The position numbers and the translations under genes are program-made. From a virus, in IMG/VR virus record IMGVR_UViG_3300021963_000196, positions 1-48,819 of that record: 48,819 bases of DNA. One strand, written 5' to 3'. Below, piece after piece: positions 32,303-38,638 of this stretch. Numbering within the stretch: position 1 is the stretch's first letter; each line of letters starts with the position of its first letter. The notes beneath the pieces were generated by a model. It was not told the origin of the DNA. It did no database searches and saw only the letters and a program-made list of their open reading frames with translations.

Positions 32303-32322
32303 AATTTATAATATAATTTATA
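32303..32322 (-). promoter_or_regulatory. Two late-like octamers
   Basis: TATAAATT on the minus strand at 32303-32310 and 32315-32322, each one mismatch from TATAAATA, before the 42-residue gene. The region is very AT-rich, so chance is possible. Confidence 0.3.
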
Positions 32323-32350
32323 ACTTTGCAGTCATAAATTATAAGTTTTC

Positions 32351-32439
32351 TTAAAATCTGTGGTTTCTGAGAATTTTAAATTTTCAAGGTTTCTGAGAAT
32401 TTGCAAATTTCAAAAATTCTCAGAAACCACAGATTTTAA
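32351..32439. repeat. Perfect 27-bp inverted repeat with an extra half copy
   Basis: Arms at 32351-32377 and 32413-32439, TTAAAATCTGTGGTTTCTGA plus GAATTTT and its exact complement, separated by 35 bases that hold a further direct copy GGTTTCTGAGAATTT (32388-32402). The right arm reaches to three bases from the stop codon of the 103-residue gene, so it may act as its terminator. The core GTRGTTTCTGAGA recurs at 33425-33541. Confidence 0.9.
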
Positions 32440-32441
32440 AT

Positions 32442-32753
32442 TTATGCAAATTTCATGCCGCTCTGAAATTCAAGAATTCCAGCAGCAGTAGAAACAAACC
32501 AATTCCAGTTTTTCTGGAAGATTCGCTCACCAGCACCATGCTCAGTCAGAATAGCATTCAGGCGGGACTTGGTAGTGTTAGACTGCCAGCCACCATCGTG
32601 CAGTTTCAACCAAGTGTCACCAATCTCAGCAATCAGATTGCCATGAAGAAATACGAAACTCACACCATCATGGTTAACAACTTTGGTGTTATCGAGTTGC
32701 CAATCCTTCTCCTTAGAGATGGCAGCATTCATGAGTCGCTCGATTTTACGCAT
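32442..32753 (-). CDS. Conserved cyanophage-type hypothetical protein (103 aa)
   Basis: MRKIERLMNAAISKEKDWQL then HDGVSFVFLHGNLIAEIGDT, a beta stretch with KLHDGGWQSNTTKSRLNAIL, and an aromatic end (FQKNWNWFVSTAAGILEFQS). I recall the same pattern (HGNxIAE, DGGWxxNTTKSRLNA, FQKxxxWFV) in many T4-like cyanophages. No enzymatic motif. The array leader 'AACAGCAAACGACCC' with -10 CATACT (32778-32783) fixes the start. Confidence 0.7.
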   Translation of the reverse strand: MRKIERLMNAAISKEKDWQLDNTKVVNHDGVSFVFLHGNLIAEIGDTWLKLHDGGWQSNTTKSRLNAILTEHGAGERIFQKNWNWFVSTAAGILEFQSGMKFA

Positions 32754-32783
32754 GGGTCGTTTGCTGTTGACTTAGGTAGTATG
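32754..32783 (-). promoter_or_regulatory. Array promoter/leader
   Basis: -10 CATACT at 32778-32783, leader ACCTAAGTCAACAGCAAACG then ACCC and ATG 32753; GGGGG/CCCCC stem at 32793-32813 upstream. Confidence 0.6.
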
Positions 32784-32832
32784 GGTCAGGATGGGGGCAA
32801 TTGCAAGACCCCCTGTGCCAGTTTGGAAAGTG

Positions 32833-33009
32833 TCACACGTCGTAGCAGAGGTGTCCCTTCTTCATGCTATACCACCAGGACATATCGGATTTGTTATCAA
32901 ATTGCTCTGCAACTTGCAGGCAAAAGTCATAACACTCTGCCATGCTGTTGTTGAGATATAGCAGCTGGTCGTGGTTGTTAACGATGTCGGTGTTGAAATA
33001 GTTTTTCAA
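32833..33009 (-). CDS. Hypothetical protein with TTG start (58 aa)
   Basis: A TTG at 33009 preceded by GAGGAA five bases upstream is the likely start; the frame is closed by TGA just before. Protein: (M)KNYFNTDIVNNHDQLLYLN, then NSMAECYDFCLQVAEQFDNK and SDMSWWYSMKKGHLCYDV. The alternative ATG at 32943 would give 36 residues without any ribosome site. Soluble, Cys/Tyr/Trp-rich. Unlike the array genes to its left it has a Shine-Dalgarno sequence. I recall similar sequences in cyanophages but cannot name a family. Confidence 0.55.
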   Translation of the reverse strand: MKNYFNTDIVNNHDQLLYLNNSMAECYDFCLQVAEQFDNKSDMSWWYSMKKGHLCYDV

Positions 33010-33140
33010 ACGAATTCCTCAGCAACAGAAGTAATATAACCCAGATGGTGACCCTGTGGGGCAACCCTGTGCCAGTTGTTGAAGTGTCACAGGGCAGTCT
33101 CCAAAGTGACCACTGAGATGTTATGAATATTAATCGACAG

Positions 33141-33224
33141 AAGTATACCCTCTAAGTATACTAAACTCAAAGGGCTTAGATATACTCTGAGTCCAATGGT
33201 TTAGTATACTTAGAGGGTATACTT
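33141..33224. repeat. Perfect 26-bp inverted repeat
   Basis: Arms 33141-33166 and 33199-33224 (AAGTATACCCTCTAAGTATA plus CTAAAC, and its exact complement), 32-base spacer. Each arm carries two GTATAC-type palindromes. Confidence 0.9.
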
Positions 33225-33280
33225 TAGAGTATATTGTATACTCTACTATAGTATATGGTATATTATAATAATATATCATA

Positions 33281-33351
33281 TAGTTTTCCACAGTTTATTA
33301 TAACTTTCCAGTTATAATAAGGGTTTTATTATATTGTCCTGTGGAAAACTA
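33281..33351. repeat. Nested palindromes with DnaA-box-like arms
   Basis: Outer arms TAGTTTTCCACAG (33281-33293) and CTGTGGAAAACTA (33339-33351). Inside is a perfect hairpin TTATTATAACT-TTCC-AGTTATAATAA (33295-33320). Each outer arm contains one TTTTCCACA. Confidence 0.9.
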
Positions 33352-33380
33352 TCATATATTTGTGGAAAACTTGTGGAAAA
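33284..33380. promoter_or_regulatory. Cluster of four DnaA-box-like sequences
   Basis: Exact TTTTCCACA at 33284-33292 (plus strand) and its complement TGTGGAAAA at 33340-33348, 33361-33369 and 33372-33380. Confidence 0.6.
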
Positions 33381-33424
33381 CTGGTCATAATTACGTTATC
33401 ATAATCATAACACACCCGAAAAAC

Positions 33425-33541
33425 CTCAGAAATCTCAGAAACTACAGAATTTGAAACTTTGAAATATCTTAATTTTTAAGATTTTCGAGTTTTTTGTGTT
33501 TTTTAAGTTTTGAAACTTCTGTAGTTTCTGAGATTTCTGAG
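33425..33541. repeat. Perfect 25-bp inverted repeat
   Basis: Arms 33425-33449 (CTCAGAAATCTCAGAAACTA plus CAGAA) and 33517-33541. The core TGTAGTTTCTGAGA is shared with the 32351-32439 repeat. Between the arms, TTTGAAACTT occurs twice as a direct repeat. Confidence 0.9.
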
Positions 33542-33743
33542 TTTTTACAGATATATCATACCCCAAAACCCAGTGTTTGTCAAGGATTTTGAGTTTTGTG
33601 AGCATTTCCGAGTCTTTCTGGGTTGGGGCTTGACATTCGATACCATACGCGCTAAGACCACAACAACTCTGAGCATTTCAGATAACAACTGAGGAATACA
33701 GAGCTCTCAACTATATTTTTTTAAACATTTAATTTATCATACT

Positions 33744-33788
33744 TTTTCCACAGGTTTTTCCACAGACTACTCTACAACCTGTGGAAAA
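33744..33788. promoter_or_regulatory. Cluster of three DnaA-box-like sequences
   Basis: Exact TTTTCCACA at 33744-33752 and 33756-33764 (plus strand) and TGTGGAAAA at 33780-33788. Confidence 0.6.
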
Positions 33789-33823
33789 CTTCAGTTATAG
33801 TCTACGGTGTGGTCTTCCGCATA

Positions 33824-34423
33824 CTATTGAAGATTGAATATATTTTTTGGAAATGGGTCATAGTATGGTGGATTAATACCTTTCTTTTTAAAATAGTCTT
33901 CTGTCCATTCTCCTTCATAGTCATCAGGAAAGAAAGCAAATGAAACACCTGCTCTTGCTGTTAATGGTAATGTATTATGATACATGCCTGCTGGTATGAA
34001 TACACAATCACCTGGATTCAACACATAGGTATATGGTTTATCATCGTAGATAGTAAATGTTGTTTTTCCTTGTTGTTGCCAATGAAAGACATCAGTTACA
34101 TCACGGTGAATACCATGTGATTTTGCTTTAGGAATAATTGACATGTATATACCACAATCGGGTCTATAACCATTATTAATTTTTTGTTGTTTAAATTCTT
34201 CTATGCCCAATGATTGATAGAGAGATTGTATTCTTTCTTTGTATTGGGGAAAATCTTCTAATTGTAGGAGCATCATGGTGTAAGTAATATCTGGTTTGAT
34301 ATTCTTTGCTCCATACTCTCTTGCGGATTGCACTTCATTTAATTCCGATAAAGTAGCGAGAATAGAGAAGATTTCATCCCAAGAGAGTAAGTTAGATGAT
34401 TGATGAAAGAATTTATGATTCAT
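33824..34423 (-). CDS. Cupin/JmjC-like Fe(II) oxygenase (199 aa)
   Basis: Residues ~88-165 form a double-stranded beta-helix core: YRPDCGIYMSIIPKAKSHGI, then His-Arg-Asp (H106, D108) as the metal HxD pair, a Pro-Gly-Asp-Cys turn (LNPGDCVFIPAGMYH) with H149 as distal ligand, and R157 in ARAGVSFAF as possible 2-oxoglutarate anchor. This arrangement fits cupin_8/JmjC-type hydroxylases. The N-terminal ~85 residues are helical. Last gene of a three-gene operon; its start overlaps the preceding gene by 11 bases. Substrate unknown: a protein, nucleotide or DNA base are all possible. Confidence 0.65.
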   Translation of the reverse strand: MNHKFFHQSSNLLSWDEIFSILATLSELNEVQSAREYGAKNIKPDITYTMMLLQLEDFPQYKERIQSLYQSLGIEEFKQQKINNGYRPDCGIYMSIIPKAKSHGIHRDVTDVFHWQQQGKTTFTIYDDKPYTYVLNPGDCVFIPAGMYHNTLPLTARAGVSFAFFPDDYEGEWTEDYFKKKGINPPYYDPFPKNIFNLQ

Positions 34424-35093
34424 GGCTCAACCAACGAGAGAAGAAAGTTTTTGTTGCATAGTATGGACAAAAACGTGGTGTTTGAAAATGTCTGAGGTTA
34501 GTATCCAGTATTTTCTGTGTTGGTAGTTTTTTAACAAGTTTAATTTGTGAATCACCAACGAGAGTAAATGCTGCAAGTGGTTGACCACGTTTAATTTTGA
34601 TTGTTGTTTTATCTGTGTTAAGAATGAGACCGATGGATGTATTTCTAGTGTATTCACCAACTGGAATCATACCAGATGCAACATAGAATGATGGTGTTTG
34701 TTTTACTTCATGCAATGGCACATCGTGCATCCAGAGTTTATCATTTGTTTTCTTTTCAGACCAGAAGAGATAATAGATTTTTAGTTGTAGATATGGTGAC
34801 TGTGTGCCAGGTGGGACGATTAAATCAAAGACTTCTTCAGTCATGTTACCTTGCACAAACCATTCACCTTTCTCTGGATTAAACATCAACTCCATATCAA
34901 CTGGAGAGCGTAGGAGATAAGTATGATTACGATAGATGTTCATTGCTGGACAAGAATCCATCTGACTCTTGAATTTTGTATGTGGTGGATTGATAGGCTC
35001 TAGATCATACAAAAGGTCGATGAATGGATGTGCTTGATAGTTTTCAATCTTATCAGTGTTAGGTGGATGTGGGTGATAATAAATCGTGCTCAT
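34413..35093 (-). CDS. Cyanophage-type hypothetical protein between two oxygenase genes (226 aa)
   Basis: Starts MSTIYYHPHPPNTDKIENYQ. The centre has a beta-rich pattern (GNMTEEVFDLIVPPGTQSPY, then ASGMIPVGEYTRNTSIGLIL) and KIKRGQPLAAFTLVG, a phrase like a beta-helix/dUTPase-type edge. No metal-binding triad is visible. It overlaps the upstream 2OG oxygenase by 4 bases and the downstream cupin by 11, so the three products probably act together or in sequence. I recall similar proteins in cyanophages beside 2OG oxygenases. Confidence 0.6.
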   Translation of the reverse strand: MSTIYYHPHPPNTDKIENYQAHPFIDLLYDLEPINPPHTKFKSQMDSCPAMNIYRNHTYLLRSPVDMELMFNPEKGEWFVQGNMTEEVFDLIVPPGTQSPYLQLKIYYLFWSEKKTNDKLWMHDVPLHEVKQTPSFYVASGMIPVGEYTRNTSIGLILNTDKTTIKIKRGQPLAAFTLVGDSQIKLVKKLPTQKILDTNLRHFQTPRFCPYYATKTFFSRWLSHES

Positions 35094-35704
35094 AATTGTA
35101 TGTCTTGATAATTAGGATAAAGATTAAAAGATATTGATACCTTTCTCGTTTTTACTGGATTGACATAATGATTTATCTTAGATGGAAATAAGAGTATATC
35201 ACCTTCTTTCACATAATCTGCTTTATGATATACACTCCACAATGGTAACGAATCAGTTAATGGAAATTGATTATCATAAACAAACATCGTTGAATTCTTA
35301 TCTGTTAATTCAAGAAAGTAAATGCCTGAAATACCTGATGGTTGATGATTATGCAATTCAACAAAATCACCAGGCTGATATACATTCCACCACAAAGAAT
35401 CTACCATGATATCATTTGGTTTTGTGGGAGATGGATTGAGACTAGTATCACGAATCGAATCAAAGAATCGATTCACATTATACCATATAATATCATTATA
35501 TTGCTCTTTGGTGAAGAAATCAATCTGTGAATGATTGAAATTCGTTGTTACATCAGAGTCTGTGTTAGGTGCCCACTTATAGCTCTGTTTTGTTTTATTT
35601 TGTTGATACTCTGCTACTATCTTTGGTAGTATATCTTTCTTGTGTTTATCATGATTTTGTGCTCTACCATGATAAATGTATGGTCCTGGTAGTAACTTTA
35701 ACAT
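35090..35704 (-). CDS. 2OG-Fe(II) oxygenase (204 aa)
   Basis: Motif WWNVYQPGDFVELHNHQPSG then ISGIYFLEL (residues ~105-133), with H118/H120, matches the 'NxYxxGxxxxxHxHPxSxxSGVYY' signature of the 2OG-FeII_Oxy_5-type family common in cyanophages. The distal half gives GDILLFPSKINHYVNPVKTR with H179 as third ligand and R187 as 2-oxoglutarate anchor. First gene of the operon 35704-33824. The start follows an ATGGAAAA sequence; a leader-like GCAGTCAAATC and a GC stem-loop (35730-35755) lie upstream. Likely hydroxylates a small molecule, protein or nucleic acid of the host or virion. Confidence 0.75.
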   Translation of the reverse strand: MLKLLPGPYIYHGRAQNHDKHKKDILPKIVAEYQQNKTKQSYKWAPNTDSDVTTNFNHSQIDFFTKEQYNDIIWYNVNRFFDSIRDTSLNPSPTKPNDIMVDSLWWNVYQPGDFVELHNHQPSGISGIYFLELTDKNSTMFVYDNQFPLTDSLPLWSVYHKADYVKEGDILLFPSKINHYVNPVKTRKVSISFNLYPNYQDIQL

Positions 35705-35729
35705 TTTTCCATGATTTGACTGCGGTGGA

Positions 35730-35755
35730 GGGGCAGTAGGGTGTGCTGCTGCCCC
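35730..35755 (-). terminator. Stem-loop after the helicase gene
   Basis: GGGGCAG / CTGCCCC, 7-bp stem with 12-base loop, between the helicase stop (35765) and the oxygenase operon. No T-run. Confidence 0.45.
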
Positions 35756-35764
35756 ATTGATGAT

Positions 35765-37000
35765 TTATGCGATGATGGAGGTAGGAGGCACACCTTTCAC
35801 GAAGATGGCGTCAACAACATTCTGCAGACGCTTGACGGTGTGGGCATTCTTGCGACCGAAGGTGGGCACAGTCACGAAACCGTAGGATTTGGTATAGTTG
35901 GAGAGGTCGCCAGGTTGCAGGGTGCCTGCTTGGATTGCTTTGATGTCATCCTGGTGCATACGAATCACGCGACCCACAGTTTGTGCCATCTCAACGATGT
36001 TAAGATTACGCAGCAGAATGCACTGAGTCAGACCAGGGCAGTTGATACCCTCGCTCAGAATAGAGTAATGAAACAGCACAAACTTCTTGCTGGGGTCTTT
36101 GCCATAGGCAGTCAGCGTGTCAAAGAATACCTCACGATTCACCTTCTGCTTGTTGATGTAAGCACCAAACTTAGAGGTGATGTGCAACACTTCATATCCA
36201 CGCTCTGTCAGGTCTTGAATGAGTGTGGTGGTAGAGATAGCTGCCCACATCACTTTAGACGAGGGAGCAGCAACCAGCACTTTCTGATTGTTGTCGGTAT
36301 TGTCAAGGATATTCAGAATTGCTTCTGCATTTGCCTCATGTGCATTGTGCTTGGTGTAGTCGATGGTAAGATTGAATTCTTCCATCTTAGGAGGAATGAT
36401 GCTACCGTTGTTGATGAGGTGAGGTGCAGGCACGTTGCACAGCACAGGACCGTAGATGTCACGGTTATTCATACCACGGGAGTGAGGATTCTTGCTCTGA
36501 CGTGGTGTAGCAGTGAAGAAAAATGCTTTCTCAGCGTGGAGGGAGGTAGCAGCAACACCAGTAAAGAAATGCCGACCAGTAGCATTGTGTGCTTCATCGA
36601 AATACGCGACATCAATCGTGATACCACTGTCAATAACTTTGTTGAGCGAGTGATACGTTGTGAAGATGAGCGTGTGCTTTTGGAGCGTTTGATTGATGAG
36701 AATATGTTGCTTGATAGCGTCCGCTTTTGTCGTCTTACTGTAGTGTGTTTCGCCAGAGTGTACATGCAGGATTTGAGTGTCAGTGATAAACTCGGTGAAT
36801 TCAGCACAGAGCTGACCAGCGAGCAGAATACGCGGTGCTACAATCACAAACGTCTGTGGCGTGGTAGCAGACTCCAGACGACGCTTTGCATCGAAAATCA
36901 TGCAAGGAGTCTTGCCACCACCAGTAGGGCAATACACTTGACCCTTGATTGCATTCTGCAGAGCATCAAGAATCATTTGCTGGTGGTCACGAAGTTGCAT
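35765..37000 (-). CDS. SF2 DEAH helicase/translocase (411 aa)
   Basis: Clear superfamily 2 motifs: Walker A PTGGGKT (residues 25-31), DEAH (135-138), TATP motif III (163-166) and QTVGRVIR motif VI (340-347). A Q-motif-like LRDHQQMILDAL is at residues 3-14. Only the two RecA-like domains are present, as in the helicase part of type III restriction enzymes and in T4 UvsW-like proteins, but no nuclease domain is seen. Likely roles: branch migration, recombination or replication restart. Read from a promoter overlapping the terminator at 37024-37059. The long open frame on the other strand is a shadow. Confidence 0.85.
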   Translation of the reverse strand: MQLRDHQQMILDALQNAIKGQVYCPTGGGKTPCMIFDAKRRLESATTPQTFVIVAPRILLAGQLCAEFTEFITDTQILHVHSGETHYSKTTKADAIKQHILINQTLQKHTLIFTTYHSLNKVIDSGITIDVAYFDEAHNATGRHFFTGVAATSLHAEKAFFFTATPRQSKNPHSRGMNNRDIYGPVLCNVPAPHLINNGSIIPPKMEEFNLTIDYTKHNAHEANAEAILNILDNTDNNQKVLVAAPSSKVMWAAISTTTLIQDLTERGYEVLHITSKFGAYINKQKVNREVFFDTLTAYGKDPSKKFVLFHYSILSEGINCPGLTQCILLRNLNIVEMAQTVGRVIRMHQDDIKAIQAGTLQPGDLSNYTKSYGFVTVPTFGRKNAHTVKRLQNVVDAIFVKGVPPTSIIA

Positions 37001-37023
37001 GGCGATTGCGTTTCAATACAGAT

Positions 37024-37059
37024 AGTATGACACAAAAAAAGGAGGGTGTCAACCCTCCT
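37024..37059 (-). promoter_or_regulatory. Composite terminator-promoter element
   Basis: Minus strand: hairpin AGGAGGGT-TGAC-ACCCTCCT (37040-37059) then seven T. The -35 hexamer TTGACA (37047-37052) consists of the closing T:A pair and the loop. Then 17 bases and CATACT (37024-37029), 23 bases before the helicase ATG. Confidence 0.75.
37034..37059 (-). terminator. Rho-independent terminator after the ParB-like gene
   Basis: 8-bp perfect stem, TGAC loop and seven T on the minus strand, 21 bases after the stop at 37081. Confidence 0.85.
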
Positions 37060-37080
37060 AGCATTAGTGTATCTTATGAA

Positions 37081-38082
37081 TCAGTTAAGCTCAACCAATG
37101 ATTGAGGATCTTCCACACCGATAAGTTGAGGCAGAGCACCAGCAATATCATAGGAAGATGATTGTGAAGTCAGACGCTTGGCAGCATACTGAATCACAAG
37201 AGCATCAAGTTGCTTGAGGTAATCAACAGCACTGTGGCGCTGGTCAACCACTTCCTCAGCAGTTTCACATCCTTTGGTGTAAGTAACCACATCTGTCGTG
37301 TCGATACCATGCTCAACGTAGTTGTGCATGATTTGCAGGAAACCACGCTCGATGTAGGTTTTCTCTTTGCAGCAGATGACTACAGGGTTGGTAGAAGTCT
37401 GTGTGCTGATGATTTCAGACACTTTAGACTGTGCGCTGCGAGGATGTGCATACGGTGCGATGTTAACTGCAATCGTAGTCTGTTGGTAGATTTTATCTAC
37501 GATGTCAGTAACTTGCTTGGAAGTGAAAGAATGCTCGATAGTGCTAACCCAAGATGCAATCTGATCTTTAGAAAGAGAGTTACCGTGACGCTTACAGTGG
37601 CATACACCACGAAGCACAAAATCATTGATTGTGTGACGTTTGGCAACTGTGTGGTGGTTTGCACTGAGAGAAACCATATCGTAGGCATCTTCAATCAGTG
37701 ATTCCCACTCATTGTGCAGACGATAGACAAGGAAAGGGTAATCAGTGATTCCCAGCTCATATGCTGCATTGTAACGATTGTATCCATCCCACAACTCCAT
37801 GTTGCCGTTGGGAAGAATCATTGCGATGGGAGGAAGCTCAGTTACGCGGTATCCATGCTGGAATTCAGCAATCAATCCGTTGATATTGTTGCTGTCCACA
37901 CCACCAGCGCGAGCACGATTCTTTTCGTCTTGAATATGCAGGTTTGCCCATTCCATTACTTGTGTGCCTACAAATTCAGCACATTCAAATTGAGGAACTT
38001 CAAGAGAAGCGAAAGTGTGATTTTCGAGAAGGTCATCCCACTCAGTAACGTTGGTGGTGAAAAAAGGAATGATTTGTGTCAT
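37081..38082 (-). CDS. ParB/sulfiredoxin-fold protein (333 aa)
   Basis: Residues ~75-120 (GYRVTELPPIAMILPNGNME, LWDGYNRYNAAYELGI) carry the DGYNR (99-103) signature of ParB N-terminal-fold proteins, equivalent to the GxxRxxA motif. The C-terminal two thirds are mainly helical with a Cys-rich patch (GVCHCKRHG, residues ~159-167). ParB-fold proteins in phages include nucleases and CTP-binding DNA clamps; the catalytic type here is not clear. Own promoter with a -35 in the terminator hairpin at 38149-38183 and a ~65-base leader. Placed between terminators, so an independent unit. Confidence 0.65.
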   Translation of the reverse strand: MTQIIPFFTTNVTEWDDLLENHTFASLEVPQFECAEFVGTQVMEWANLHIQDEKNRARAGGVDSNNINGLIAEFQHGYRVTELPPIAMILPNGNMELWDGYNRYNAAYELGITDYPFLVYRLHNEWESLIEDAYDMVSLSANHHTVAKRHTINDFVLRGVCHCKRHGNSLSKDQIASWVSTIEHSFTSKQVTDIVDKIYQQTTIAVNIAPYAHPRSAQSKVSEIISTQTSTNPVVICCKEKTYIERGFLQIMHNYVEHGIDTTDVVTYTKGCETAEEVVDQRHSAVDYLKQLDALVIQYAAKRLTSQSSSYDIAGALPQLIGVEDPQSLVELN

Positions 38083-38148
38083 GATTAAAATAAAATAGCA
38101 GTTTGCTTGGTATCAGTTGGTTAACAGTAGTTTTCAACTGATGTAATC

Positions 38149-38183
38149 AGTATAGCAGAAAAAAAGAGGGGTGTCAACCCCTC
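38149..38183 (-). promoter_or_regulatory. Composite terminator-promoter element
   Basis: Hairpin GAGGGGT-TGAC-ACCCCTC (38166-38183) plus seven T, and inside it -35 TTGACA (38172-38177), spacer 17, -10 TATACT (38149-38154). Near-perfect sigma70-type promoter for the ParB-like gene. Confidence 0.85.
38159..38183 (-). terminator. Rho-independent terminator
   Basis: 7-bp stem, TGAC loop, seven T on the minus strand, 15 bases after the 54-residue gene. Confidence 0.85.
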
Positions 38184-38197
38184 GTTACAATCAGTAA

Positions 38198-38362
38198 TCA
38201 ATAGTCATAGGCATCATAATCTTTAAACTTGGTGACTTTCTTGTTTTTCGGTGTGCGCTTGGCGTTTTTCACGTCGTAGCCGAATGTTTCAAAATCATCC
38301 TCGTCAAAGTTGCGGAAGTTGTCAGAAGAAGACTTGTTAAACTTCTTGAATGTTTTGCCCAT
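38198..38362 (-). CDS. Small Lys/Asp-rich protein (54 aa)
   Basis: ATG at 38362, MGKTFKKFNKSSSDNFRNFD then EDDFETFGYDVKNAKRTPKN and a Lys- and Asp-rich end (VTKFKDYDAYDY). Alternating basic and acidic clusters suggest a disordered or nucleic-acid-associated peptide. Last gene before the terminator at 38159-38183, about 40 bases after the KTSC-like gene. Function unknown. Confidence 0.6.
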   Translation of the reverse strand: MGKTFKKFNKSSSDNFRNFDEDDFETFGYDVKNAKRTPKNKKVTKFKDYDAYDY

Positions 38363-38401
38363 TGTGTGTGTCAAAAATAAAGTGACAGAATTATTTAGAA
38401 A

Positions 38402-38638
38402 TCAGGTAGTAAGCAGTTGCAGACTGCCACTGGACACATTGCTATTGATGAATCGACCGACAGAGAAATCCTCAGTGTCAAATTCAGCAAGGAATTGCTG
38501 ATTAAACAATGCAGCATCCTCAGCACTATAAGTATAGGTCTTATCGCTCGATTTGTAAACCACTTCCACTTTGTTGGTGTCAGTGTCAATTACAATACGG
38601 TTGATAGCAGAAGAAGGAAGATTGTCGTAAGTTGTCAT
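38402..38638 (-). CDS. KTSC-domain-like protein (78 aa)
   Basis: MTTYDNLPSSAINRIVIDTD then NKVEVVYKSSDKTYTYSAED, ending with DFSVGRFINSNVSSGS: the order Ser-Ser-Ala-Ile, beta hairpin, helix, Gly-Arg-Phe-Ile-Asn fits KTSC. A second family member is at 28424-28645, so the phage carries two divergent copies. Start overlaps the upstream stop (ATGA). Activity unknown. Confidence 0.6.
   Translation of the reverse strand: MTTYDNLPSSAINRIVIDTDTNKVEVVYKSSDKTYTYSAEDAALFNQQFLAEFDTEDFSVGRFINSNVSSGSLQLLTT

Larger units (their letters stand above)
33010..33823. other. Gene-free AT-rich region, candidate replication origin
   Basis: 814 bases without a convincing gene. 33010-33130 holds a decayed end-of-cassette (TGGCACAGG and GC stems). 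33131-33790 holds a 26-bp inverted repeat (33141-33166 / 33199-33224), a nested pair of palindromes (33281-33351), a 25-bp inverted repeat (33425-33449 / 33517-33541) and seven exact TTTTCCACA sequences in either orientation. TTTTCCACA is the DnaA-box form reported for cyanobacterial chromosomal origins. Together with the AT-rich flanks this looks like a replication origin, or a region imitating the host origin. This is inference; no initiator gene lies beside it. Confidence 0.6.

Noticed and set aside
33632-33660. TTGACA with a weak TAAGAC on the plus strand
   Set aside because: The -10 is poor and no plus-strand gene follows.
35741-37030. 429-residue open frame on the plus strand
   Set aside because: It lies exactly opposite the helicase, whose Walker A, DEAH, TATP and QTVGRVIR motifs are intact; the plus frame has no recognisable motif.
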